Of a stretch of 37,923 nucleotides of DNA, positions 1 through 7,973 are shown in pieces. Source of the DNA: an uncultured Spirochaetales bacterium (lineage in GTDB: Bacteria; Spirochaetota; Spirochaetia; Sphaerochaetales; Sphaerochaetaceae); assembly GCA_949287505.1 (NCBI GenBank), contig CASEGX010000043.1:1-37923 (forward strand), in the 5' to 3' direction. Made by a program: the position numbers and the translations under genes. Below the pieces are notes generated by a model. It was not told where the DNA came from. It made no database searches and was given only the letters and a program-made list of their open reading frames with translations. Numbering within the stretch: the stretch's first letter is position 1; each line of letters starts with the position of its first letter.

Positions 1-732
1 ATGGTATCGCTGAAGAATGGGTCGGATTTCTCCTCGAGGTGGCTTCCTCCAACGTATCTTTATCTTGATAACTATATAGAGGTGCTCAAGGGTGGTGATT
101 TGCTGAGAGCATTCGGCAATACTGTGCTCATAACGCTCGCGGCATCGTTTCTGGTTCTGTTTCTGGGAGCTATCTGCGCATATCCTGTAGCCAGGATAAA
201 AGGTAAGCTAAGCTCCCTGATAACAAATATTGTACTTGCCGTTATGATGATTCCATCCCTTAGTGTAATCGTTCCTCTGTACACTAATATGCTGCGTCTT
301 GGGGGAGTCAATACATACTGGGGAATAATACTGATACTGACGACTTATAATCTGCCGATGTCTGTATTCCTCTTCTCGAATTTCATAAGGAATATTCCAG
401 AGGAGCTCGATGAAGCTGCCGCAATTGATGGCTGCAAGGATTTCCGGATTTTCTTCTCTGTGATTATGCCACAGCTACAGCCTGTCACGGCATCTGTTCT
501 GATTTTAACAGGTGTCAAGATCTGGAATGATTATAAATATGCGCTTTATTTCCTCCAGGACAATGATCTGGAGACAATAACTCTTTATATTTCGAAGTTC
601 TTCTCGGACTTCTCTGTGGAACTGAATGAAGCTGCAGCTGCTGCATTCCTTGCTATAGTGCCAGTCTGTGCAGTTTTCCTGTTCCTTCAGAAATATTTTA
701 TCTCAGGGCTTTCGGAGGGTTCCGTAAAATGA
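1..732 (+). CDS. Carbohydrate ABC transporter permease, MalG/CUT1 type (5' partial)
   Basis: Inner-membrane permease of a binding-protein-dependent sugar importer. The EAA loop that contacts the ATPase is visible at residues 138-157 (EAAAIDG, then FF.VI.P), and the order of hydrophobic segments fits the MalG family. The frame is open at base 1, and the usual first membrane helix of this family (about 275-280 residues; 243 seen here) is missing, so the real start lies upstream of the window; the ATG at base 1 is probably internal. Its stop overlaps the start of the next gene by 4 bases (ATGA), so the two are translationally coupled. The ATPase, partner permease and binding protein would lie to the left. 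The substrate cannot be deduced. Confidence 0.9.
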   Translation: MVSLKNGSDFSSRWLPPTYLYLDNYIEVLKGGDLLRAFGNTVLITLAASFLVLFLGAICAYPVARIKGKLSSLITNIVLAVMMIPSLSVIVPLYTNMLRLGGVNTYWGIILILTTYNLPMSVFLFSNFIRNIPEELDEAAAIDGCKDFRIFFSVIMPQLQPVTASVLILTGVKIWNDYKYALYFLQDNDLETITLYISKFFSDFSVELNEAAAAAFLAIVPVCAVFLFLQKYFISGLSEGSVK

Positions 733-1475
733 TATCAATGGCAATAAGGCCGGAAAGCTGCCGGGCATTCGTTGACCGGCTTACAGATGCATACAGTACA
801 AGTCTGGCAAATGTCCCACAGAAGTGGGTTATTAGCAGCAGGCTTTGTGACAAGGTAGAGGATTCTTCTTTTGTTCCATTCTATGGATATACTTCTGTTT
901 ATAAGCTTAACGATACAGAGCGGGAGAAGTGCATAGCCGTCCAGGACAGAATCATGGGCCGGCATGGAAATCTTTTCGTACCGCTGCCACCTCAGACTTT
1001 TCATCTTACCGCCCATGAGTTCTGCAATGAATATACAGTCTCATCGATTGCTTCGGAAATCGATGCGGCAGAGCAGGGTATAGAGGACAGAATCCGAGAG
1101 ATGTTCCACAGCATAAAAGAGCGATGGGAAGGTGCGGAAATCCATCTGAGGGCCCTTGGTCCAAGCTGCGGGGCGGATGCACTAAGCATAAAATTCGTTC
1201 CGAAGGGGGCAATGGATTCGAGCATACTTCAGACGATATTTGCAGAGAGCGAGGACATATGGCCTGTTGGAACTCAGTATACTCCTCATGTGTCATTGGG
1301 ATACTTCCGTACTAAGCTTTTCTCTGGAGAAGAGATTGTCTCTTTATACAAGGATCTCAATGATATTTCAGCTTCTACGGATTTCACAATCACGCTCAAA
1401 GCGGATGATCTTGTTTATCAGAGACATTTCGATATGCAAGATTTCAGGAAGATTCTTTCAGTAGGAGAGGCTTGA
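729..1475 (+). CDS. 2H phosphoesterase-like protein (first tandem copy)
   Basis: A 248-residue soluble protein with the two spaced HxT/S motifs that define the 2H (LigT/cyclic phosphodiesterase) superfamily: HLT at residues 92-94 and HVS at 187-189, each set in a strand-like hydrophobic context (FHLTAHEF, PHVSLGYF). Family members hydrolyse or ligate 2',3'-cyclic phosphates or related phosphodiesters; the substrate here is unknown. The ATG at 729 overlaps the permease stop and has a GGAGGG site 8 bases upstream. A paralogue follows directly. Both copies share PFYGYTS near residue 50, before the first motif. Placement in a sugar-transport operon suggests a phosphorylated or cyclic sugar/nucleotide substrate, but that is only context. 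Confidence 0.7.
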   Translation: MISMAIRPESCRAFVDRLTDAYSTSLANVPQKWVISSRLCDKVEDSSFVPFYGYTSVYKLNDTEREKCIAVQDRIMGRHGNLFVPLPPQTFHLTAHEFCNEYTVSSIASEIDAAEQGIEDRIREMFHSIKERWEGAEIHLRALGPSCGADALSIKFVPKGAMDSSILQTIFAESEDIWPVGTQYTPHVSLGYFRTKLFSGEEIVSLYKDLNDISASTDFTITLKADDLVYQRHFDMQDFRKILSVGEA

Positions 1476-1476
1476 T

Positions 1477-2193
1477 ATGGATTCGTTTACGGAATATCGC
1501 GATGGTTTGTTCGGGAGATTCGAAGAGGACATAAAGAAGGTTCCTGAAAAATGGCAGGTTGCAGGAAATCTTGTCCGCAAAGTTTCTAAGGATGGCTTTC
1601 TTCAGCCTTTTTATGGATATACTTCAATCTTCGATTTGAATGATTCTGATTGTGAAAAATGCCGCGAACGATACGACAGTTTCATGGAAAAAGCGGGAGA
1701 GCTTGTCATTCCTCTCCCCGCTTCCTCTTTCCATCTGACACTTCACACTTTCTGGAATCAGAACAACTCCGGTTCTGTTGAGGAGGTAGATAGGCGGATA
1801 TCTGTTTCCACTCCGGAGATTATTAAGACAATGGAGGTAGTAAGGAATGAATACAGCGAAGAGATCATCAGAATGGTATCCCCAGGGATAAGTACTACCT
1901 GGACGGATGTGGTAAGCATGAAATTCATACCGTATAGTCAGCATGATTACGATATTCTTTCCCTCCTTTTTAAGCGTATGGAGAGAATATGTCCATTAGG
2001 CCAGCCCTATGTTCCCCATATCTCATTCAGCTATTTCAAGGTAAAGGAGTACTCGAAAGAGGAAATTGAAAGGCTTGCTTATGCGATTAAATCCACGAAT
2101 GCAAGGTATGGTGAAGCTTATGTGACATTGAACATAAATTCCCTCAGATTCTGTGTTCATAGTGATATGACTGGGTATGAGACAGCGATGTAA
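1477..2193 (+). CDS. 2H phosphoesterase-like protein (second tandem copy)
   Basis: A 238-residue paralogue of the preceding gene, with the same architecture: PFYGYTS near residues 44-50, HLT at 86-88 (SFHLTLHTF) and HIS at 181-183 (PHISFSYF). These are the paired catalytic histidines of 2H phosphoesterases. The ATG follows the upstream stop by one base and has an AGGAGAGG site just before it, so the two copies are co-translated. The copies are clearly diverged in sequence, which argues for an old duplication with separate roles rather than a fresh repeat. The right end of a degenerate TnpB element sits about ten bases after its stop codon. Confidence 0.7.
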   Translation: MDSFTEYRDGLFGRFEEDIKKVPEKWQVAGNLVRKVSKDGFLQPFYGYTSIFDLNDSDCEKCRERYDSFMEKAGELVIPLPASSFHLTLHTFWNQNNSGSVEEVDRRISVSTPEIIKTMEVVRNEYSEEIIRMVSPGISTTWTDVVSMKFIPYSQHDYDILSLLFKRMERICPLGQPYVPHISFSYFKVKEYSKEEIERLAYAIKSTNARYGEAYVTLNINSLRFCVHSDMTGYETAM

Positions 2194-2202
2194 TAGGGAT
2201 TA

Positions 2203-2300
2203 GTGAACCTCCCCATCTTATAGAAGATGGTGCTTCCCTCTACGCGGCTTACCGCGCTTGCCCCTTTAGGGGGGTAGGGACTACCCTTCCACCGCCCGGT
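2203..2300 (-). ncRNA. Putative omega-RNA / right end of an IS605-IS1341-type element
   Basis: Read on the minus strand, this stretch follows the tnpB remnant and folds into successive hairpins: 2272-2277 with 2281-2286, CGCGG 2243-2247 with CCGCG 2252-2256, and a 7-bp stem 2213-2219 with 2224-2230 with a 4-base loop. It ends in GGTTCAC (2203-2209). I recall the order GGAAGC, hairpin, GGTTCAC as typical of the 3' end of tnpB-linked elements, which encodes the omega-RNA scaffold; the guide would then read into 2202 and below, toward the end of the second 2H gene. Whether it is still transcribed is unknown. Confidence 0.5.
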
Positions 2301-2819
2301 CTAGTTATACCTCTTTCCTGTCGTGAATGTGCAGAGCGAATGATTGTCCTTATCCCTCGTGACAGCTCTAGAGCCATCGAAGGCATACTTCGATGTTCCT
2401 GACGCATACACAGTCGAGAATCTCATTCCCTTCTTATGGGCTATGGCTTCTGTGCGTTTTATGATATCCCGCTTCCTCCAGAGGTGCAGTCGTTCCTTCA
2501 CCCAGGCTTCCTCTTTTAGGTTGCTGTCCATGGCTATCACAATCGATGTTCCCGCTCTTCTTGATTCTGAGACAGTGAATGAGATGTCACGATAGAAGCG
2601 GGCGATAGCCTTTTTGACGGCGATGGACGAAAACTCAGATACGGACACATAGGTATTGCTATTTATCTCAAACATGTGAGAATTCTCACCCCTCAATGCA
2701 GAGAAGACAATATCAATATTCCGACATGAACATGGGAAAATCCCTACATCTATCAAGACATACCGCTTCATATATCGGAAATCATCTGAACACATGTAAG
2801 CATCGGTAGACTTGGACAC
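2301..2819 (-). pseudogene. Degenerate TnpB (IS605 OrfB / IS1341-type) nuclease remnant
   Basis: A 172-residue open frame that matches only the RuvC half of TnpB proteins (normally about 370-420 residues). The recognisable block is LHLWRKRDI, a helix, then GTSKYAFDGS and TTGKRYN near the C-terminus. In intact relatives GKxYN continues into CDLSASYNIG, which carries the last catalytic aspartate; here a stop follows GKRYN. The catalytic glutamate expected after the V/I-V-F strand is replaced (IVIAMDS), and the N-terminal RNA-binding half is absent. Nuclease activity is therefore not expected. It lies between the 2H genes and the surface lipoprotein, marking an insertion point. Confidence 0.7.
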
Positions 2820-3166
2820 CTTGGAAATGGGAATCTGAATATTACAGCAATTGTCAATGGACAGCCATGGACAAATCCTGATGAGGAATAACCATTTGAT
2901 ATTATGGCCTTTCCTGGTTTGTTCTAGGAAAGATCATTCTTTTATCGCATGAATGTTTTTGGCAATTGCTTGGTCTGTTCTGTCATCACTAACTGGCAGA
3001 CTCTCATTGTTTATTTCTTTCAGTCTGTTGAAATTATCATAGAGAAGGTTTTTCGTTTCTATGCCGGATTGCTTAATTCCTGAATTATCTTGTATCTGCT
3101 TTGAAAGCTGAAGACCGCCGTTTTCACGACGGTCCTCTATGGTACACTTCATAGTAGAAGTAATCT
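2820..3166. other. Intergenic stretch with no confident gene
   Basis: About 350 bases between the tnpB remnant and the lipoprotein stop. The minus strand has an open frame of 78 codons (2934-3170) starting with GTG overlapping the lipoprotein stop (GTGA). It has no recognisable motif, no convincing ribosome site of its own, and runs through a hairpin. I consider it doubtful. Nothing else is seen here except that hairpin, given separately. Confidence 0.4.
3113..3134 (-). terminator. Hairpin after the surface lipoprotein gene, possible terminator
   Basis: Inverted repeat 3113-3120 / 3127-3134 with a 6-base loop. On the minus strand it forms 8 pairs including one G-U, on the plus strand one pair is lost, so it favours minus-strand RNA. 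It starts about 33 bases past the lipoprotein stop. There is no T-run after it, so it may only stabilise the 3' end. Confidence 0.3.
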
Positions 3167-5108
3167 TCACTTCTCTGCAAATTTCACATATTCATCATAG
3201 GCGATATTGTTCTTTGCCTCTTCTGAGATTGTCACCCCGGATACCATTGCAGGATTCAAAGTGTTACCATAGATAGATATCGGATTCTTGGGGTTCAGAG
3301 TTACAGGCTCATTTGATTCCCATTCTCCTGATATGAAGATTCTGACATTCTGTTTATCCGAAGTATTAAGGGATCCAATCAGATCATTAATATCTGTGTA
3401 AATCTCTGCGCCATCTTCTGTTTTGACAAGTATTCCATTTGCAGGAATCGCCATATATGAAATTTTTTCAATATCACAATACTCATCAACATTAGCAGGA
3501 CGGCTAGGATATTCATCATGGTCATTTAGATGTTTGGGTGTTGTATAGGTAAATGCACCCAGAACATAATTATCGGGATTCAATATCCTGAGGTTGTCCC
3601 ATGCGCGAATATCACCAGTGTTAGGTATCAGGGATTCTTCAATCACGTTTCCTTCTGGATCATACATAGCGGTAATATTCTCTATGTTTCCAAGTCTTAG
3701 CTTTTCTATATCCCCTTCTTTGAAAGTCGTGCTGTATACAAGCTCTGTTGATGGGGAAATACTGATTGAATTGCCAGCAGGAGTAAGCATTTTGTTGTAA
3801 TAGTATATTGAGAACAGATCCATTCCGCCATATGTATTATATGCTTCAATTCTACCACCGTTGACAGTTATAGAACAGAGTGAAGAAGTTTCGATAGCTA
3901 TTGTTGCGCCTGGATTTGTTTCATCTCCTTCTGTTGATTTCCCGATAAGGACAGTATTATTCACTACAGTATCAATATTCTGCGAATCCGTAAGAACATA
4001 ATAGGCATACCATCCACTCAGAAGCGAGTCGTTGATAGTTACTTTATTCTTCATTTCTGAATTCTTTCCGCAGTCAAGTAATCTCATACCATATCCATGG
4101 CCGTTTTCTGCAACATAACAGTTAGAAATATTGACATTGACTTTATCGACATATTCCAGATTAATACCTGTACTGTATCGTCCTGCTTCGTTTTCAATTG
4201 AAATGGTTGTGTTTTCGACTGTCAGGTTTGCTTCAGTATCAACAGAATCCTTATTCATGAAAACCCTTAATCCTGAAATGTCCTTTACGCCCGCACTATC
4301 AAGAGAAAAGTATGAGTTCTTTACTGTGATATCCACTTCAGGAACTGCATATGACTGTACAGCTCTTTTCCCTGGTTCTGGCACAATTGCACTGTTCTCT
4401 ATCTGAAGATTGAAATGGTTTATATGCGCATTGTCTTCTATCAATGCATTATCTTCAGAATCTGAATTAGTCAGATATAGGTTTTTGATAGTGACCTTAT
4501 CTTCTGTAGCAATTGTGAGGTCAGCATTTATGACAGTGACGTCTGCTGTCGTGTACGAAGCAGCCCGGCCGTCGGTAAGTGAAACAGGTGATGAGCCGCC
4601 TCCGATTATTGCCATTCCATGGCTGATTGAGAAATTATTTCCTGCTCCTTCATTCTTTTCGAATGTTCCAACTGGAAGATACAGTGTCTTTACACTTGTA
4701 TCGTTCAGGATATCTTGGATGGAAGGCTGTGTTTCATCTTCTGCGCTATATATTACAGTTGAGGAATCGGTAGCAGTGAATTTTGCAGTAAGCACCATAT
4801 TTGAGCGAATTCTGCTTCCTGTATCTATTTTTTCGCCTTCATCGTTGAACCAGCCCAATGCTGTCAGGCCTTCCATCTCTGGTATTGCAGGAACTCTCGA
4901 GGAGTTGATTGTCTCATATACATATGGCTCATAATCCTGAATCTGTATCTTCAGTGTAAGGTTATATGTATTTTCTGAAGCAGGAGGAAACGGAGCAATA
5001 ATTATCTGCCGGCAGGATGGTAGTGCAAACAGCAGTAAAATCAGAAGAATGATGGAAGCCCTAAAACCTGGGTTCTTCTCTCTCTCTCTCTCGTTCTGTG
5101 GAAATCAT
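3167..5108 (-). CDS. Large beta-helix surface lipoprotein, start out of frame via a (GA)8 tract (putative phase-variable, OFF)
   Basis: The main frame runs leftward to a stop at 3167. Read back past its first ATG (4876) it continues with a lipoprotein signal: hydrophobic run ASIILLILLLFALPS, then the lipobox cysteine (codon 5012-5014). Next comes a Listeria-Bacteroides (InlB B-type) repeat ending ALGWFNDEG...LTAKF, then a long stretch of short beta-rungs typical of right-handed beta-helix adhesins or lyases. That frame has no ATG, GTG or TTG before a stop at 5105-5107. The well-placed ATG at 5106-5108, with an AGAGGTG site, is one base out of frame and separated by a (GA)8 tract at 5077-5092; as is, it stops after about 15 codons. 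Nine (or six) GA units would join them into about 647 residues with Cys33 as lipid site. It is likely exported and surface exposed. An assembly error or true pseudogene is possible. Confidence 0.75.
5077..5092. repeat. (TC)8 / (GA)8 dinucleotide microsatellite in the signal-peptide region
   Basis: Eight perfect TC units on the plus strand, GA on the coding minus strand, lying between the start codon at 5106-5108 and the hydrophobic core of the lipoprotein signal. Slipped-strand gain or loss of 2-base units would shift the reading frame, the classical layout of phase-variable contingency loci. Confidence 0.9.
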
Positions 5109-5250
5109 TTTTTCACCTCTGTTGGATATTATGTCACCAATCTTTGCAAAAAGAGAAGATTTTGATTCTTTTTCCGGAAACTTTGGCAATAAGCTGAGTG
5201 CTCTGCCGTAATTATTCTGGTTAATATGTCATAATCATCAGATGGTGATA

Positions 5251-5280
5251 CCTGTGATTCACAGGGTAAGTTCTTATAAT
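5251..5280 (+). promoter_or_regulatory. Palindrome plus -10 box ahead of the histidine kinase
   Basis: A perfect 15-base palindrome CCTGTGATTCACAGG (5251-5265) lies where a -35 box would be for a perfect TATAAT at 5275-5280. Transcription would start near 5287, about 48 bases before the kinase ATG. The palindrome is a candidate operator or activator site; the cognate protein is unknown. It could also influence the divergent lipoprotein gene. Confidence 0.45.
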
Positions 5281-5334
5281 CAATCCATCAATCATTGTTT
5301 TCATTCCAATGTCTGAGGTACCATTTCATTTGTT

Positions 5335-6594
5335 ATGGATATGATGGTTAATTTCCTGAGGCTGGGGGTGCTGTATACTTTTCATGCAGTTTCACTCTGT
5401 CTGCTTTCTGGGAGAAAAAAGGTATGGTTGTGGATTGTAATTTCTGTAGTTCTTGAGATCATCTCAGGTGTAATTCTTTGTAATATGGCTGCCTTCGCCA
5501 ATGCAGTTGCGCTTATATATCTGTTAGCAATATCTGCATATTCGGCTGCTTTCTTCATCCTTGCAGATGGTTCATTTCCCAAACGGATTTTCATATTCAT
5601 GACATATTCAATATATTTCATTCTTTCAGCAGGCCTTGGTATGTATATATCATCTGTATTCTTCTCAGGTACCTGGGTGGCAATGCTGATTAACAGGGTG
5701 CTGCTGTCCACGCTCGGTGTTGTATTCATCTGCTCCTCCACGCTGAACAGGGCATTGGAAATCATAGGAGGAATAAAGAAGGGGTGGTGGTACCTTGCGT
5801 TGTTCTCGACATTATCCATAATCGTCTCATCTCTCATGTGTCTCTCGCTTTTTGTAGATGAAGACAGAAGGTCCTTCGTTCCCTTCGTGGCGTTTTCCAT
5901 CATACTCTTCTCTTCTTATGCCATTATCTTCCGGATGATTGGATTCATGACAAAAGAGAATGAACTTGATCTGATCAGAATGCAGCAATACATACTCGAA
6001 GAGGAGCTTATAGCTGAACGTGATTTTGTCGATGAGGCAAGACGCATCCGCCATGATATCAGACACGATAACCTTATCATGCTTGAGTATCTGAAGAGAC
6101 ATCAGATCGATGAGGCTATTTCATTTCTGGAGGAGTATGATTCCGGGTTGGACAAAGGCAGATTTCCCAGATATTGCAGCAATGATATCGTTGATGCGCT
6201 TCTTCGTATCACTGCAAGGCGCTGTAGCAATGCAGGTGTGTCATTTTCCTTCTCAGGAGAGGATGATGTTCCTCAGGACATAGGATTGTCGAAGACGGAT
6301 ACTGTGTCAGTATTCGGCAATCTTCTGGAGAATGCATTCGTTGCTGCTTCTGGAGGAGATGATGGATGGATAACTGTCAGGGCATTCGCTAGAAACAGCA
6401 TGTTGCTTGTGGAGATACGAAACATTTTACATGGCAGTCTTGAATGGAGAAACGGTTTCCCCCTCACTACAAAAAGGGAAGGCGGAATCGGACTCAGAAG
6501 TGCTTCATCCATTATACAGAGATATTCCGGGATGATTGAGATTGCGGAGAATAACGGAGAGTTTTCTGCAAGAATCATCATTCCTATTGCATAA
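5335..6594 (+). CDS. AgrC-like sensor histidine kinase (GHKL ATPase domain)
   Basis: A 419-residue membrane sensor kinase. Residues 1 to about 205 form some six hydrophobic segments, the input domain. A short coiled linker follows, then the phospho-acceptor region RIRHDIRHDN with H240 as the likely acceptor, matching the RHD box of the AgrC/FsrC/natural-peptide sensor group. The ATPase domain shows the N box GNLLENA (328-334) and G box GGIGL (383-387). Family members sense peptides or small ligands at the membrane and phosphorylate a LytTR-type regulator. No response regulator is present in this window, so the kinase looks orphaned here. Start: ATG at 5335 (another at 5341); neither has a good ribosome site. 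It is divergent from the phase-variable lipoprotein gene. Confidence 0.85.
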   Translation: MDMMVNFLRLGVLYTFHAVSLCLLSGRKKVWLWIVISVVLEIISGVILCNMAAFANAVALIYLLAISAYSAAFFILADGSFPKRIFIFMTYSIYFILSAGLGMYISSVFFSGTWVAMLINRVLLSTLGVVFICSSTLNRALEIIGGIKKGWWYLALFSTLSIIVSSLMCLSLFVDEDRRSFVPFVAFSIILFSSYAIIFRMIGFMTKENELDLIRMQQYILEEELIAERDFVDEARRIRHDIRHDNLIMLEYLKRHQIDEAISFLEEYDSGLDKGRFPRYCSNDIVDALLRITARRCSNAGVSFSFSGEDDVPQDIGLSKTDTVSVFGNLLENAFVAASGGDDGWITVRAFARNSMLLVEIRNILHGSLEWRNGFPLTTKREGGIGLRSASSIIQRYSGMIEIAENNGEFSARIIIPIA

Positions 6595-6616
6595 CTGATA
6601 TATGGTTGCTCTTTCA

Positions 6617-6622
6617 TATAAT
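6617..6622 (+). promoter_or_regulatory. -10 box for the aminotransferase gene
   Basis: A perfect TATAAT 26 bases before the aminotransferase ATG, in the gap after the kinase gene. No good -35 box is visible at 16-18 bases, so the assignment rests on the -10 alone. Confidence 0.3.
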
Positions 6623-6648
6623 CTTCTGATGTTCTAATATCCAGAGAT

Positions 6649-7932
6649 ATGGAATTCACGGATTTTGGCAATAAGCTTTCTTCTCATTCTGGCATCCTGC
6701 AGCTCATGGATGATATCGCGAAACCGCTTCCGAGCGGGGTTGTACCCAAACCTCTTGGGGGAGGAAATCCTGCAAGAGTCAAAGAGGTTGAGGAGGCATA
6801 CAGAAGAGAGCTGGAGAAGCTTCTTTCAGATGGTGAGAAATTCGAGGATGTCATCTGCCATTATGACTCTCCGCAGGGGAGGGTAAGCTTCATCGAAGCT
6901 GTTGCTGAGTTCTTTCACAGTGAATATGGATGGCCCGTCGGACCGGAGAATATCGCAATAACGAATGGCAGCCAGAGTGCGATGTTCTACCTTTTCAATC
7001 TTTTTGCAGGAAAAACAGGAGAGAAGACAAAGACGCTTCTCTTTCCTTTAATGCCTGAATATATCGGCTATGCGGACCAGGGAATTGAAGAGAATGTATT
7101 TGTCAGCCTTCCATCAAAATGCGAGTATTATGATGACAGGACATTCAAGTACAAGCTCGATACAGAGGCCGTGGAATCCTATCTCTCATCGCATCCAGAG
7201 GTTGGTGCAATGGCAGTCTCAAGGCCGACAAACCCAAGCGGGAATGTGCTTACAGATGATGAGATCAGAAAGCTCTCTCAGCTTGCTGCCCGGCATTCGA
7301 TTCCCCTTATTGTTGATAATGCATATGGTCTTCCGTTCCCTGATATCATCTTCGCAGACAATGCGGCTCCTATCTGGAATGAAAACATCGTTCTCTCAAT
7401 GAGCCTTTCCAAAATCGGTCTGCCATCGATACGCACAGGCATCGTCATTGCAGAAAAGGAAATCATCAAGGCTGTCGGGAACATGAATGCAATCATCGCG
7501 CTTGCGACGGGGTCTATAGGGCCAGTGCTTGCAGAGGATCTTCTGAGAACCGGGGAGCTTACAAGACTTGCATCTGAAGTCGTCCTCCCATTTTACAAGG
7601 CTAAGGCTGATCGCATGACTGCGCTCATCCGCAAGTATTTTGACGGCACTGATTATTATCTTCACAGAATCGAAGGATCCATCTTCTGCTGGATTTATCT
7701 TCCATCTCTTTCGATACCGACGCTTCAGTTCTATTCAGAGCTGATGAAAGATGGCGTTGTCACAGTCCCCGGAGAGTATTTCTTCTTTGGCAGCAAGGAG
7801 CAGATGGAGGGTGGAGCATATCCTCACGACCATTATGATAAATGTCTTCGCCTCAATTATTCCGGGCAGGATGAACTGGTTGAGGAAGGGGTCCGGATCA
7901 TTGCAGAGAGATACCGTCAATTTTCTGTTTGA
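6649..7932 (+). CDS. avtA: Valine-pyruvate aminotransferase-like, PLP-dependent class I/II
   Basis: A 427-residue cytoplasmic aminotransferase that follows AvtA (417 residues in E. coli) from its N-terminus (FG.KLSSHSGI.QLMDD) to its end. The fold-type I residues are visible: SRPTNPSGN (191-199), D223 and Y226 contacting the cofactor, the Schiff-base lysine K255 in SLSKIG, and R262 for the substrate carboxylate. AvtA exchanges amino groups between valine, alanine and 2-oxo acids. The ATG at 6649 is preceded by AGAG and a TATAAT further upstream. It is probably a single-gene unit before hppA, and exact amino-acid preference cannot be told from sequence. Confidence 0.85.
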   Translation: MEFTDFGNKLSSHSGILQLMDDIAKPLPSGVVPKPLGGGNPARVKEVEEAYRRELEKLLSDGEKFEDVICHYDSPQGRVSFIEAVAEFFHSEYGWPVGPENIAITNGSQSAMFYLFNLFAGKTGEKTKTLLFPLMPEYIGYADQGIEENVFVSLPSKCEYYDDRTFKYKLDTEAVESYLSSHPEVGAMAVSRPTNPSGNVLTDDEIRKLSQLAARHSIPLIVDNAYGLPFPDIIFADNAAPIWNENIVLSMSLSKIGLPSIRTGIVIAEKEIIKAVGNMNAIIALATGSIGPVLAEDLLRTGELTRLASEVVLPFYKAKADRMTALIRKYFDGTDYYLHRIEGSIFCWIYLPSLSIPTLQFYSELMKDGVVTVPGEYFFFGSKEQMEGGAYPHDHYDKCLRLNYSGQDELVEEGVRIIAERYRQFSV

Positions 7933-7973
7933 CGGCATAAAATGCACGCCATAAACTGAAAAGCGAGGTGTGT

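Noticed and set aside
2934..3170. 78-codon minus-strand frame after the lipoprotein
   Set aside because: GTG start within the preceding stop, no ribosome site, no motif, and it crosses a hairpin; insufficient support as a gene.
5182..5195. 14-base identity with 6664-6677, the 5' end of the aminotransferase gene (GNKLS codons)
   Set aside because: Could be a tiny duplication remnant, but 14 bases with no flanking similarity is too little to claim.
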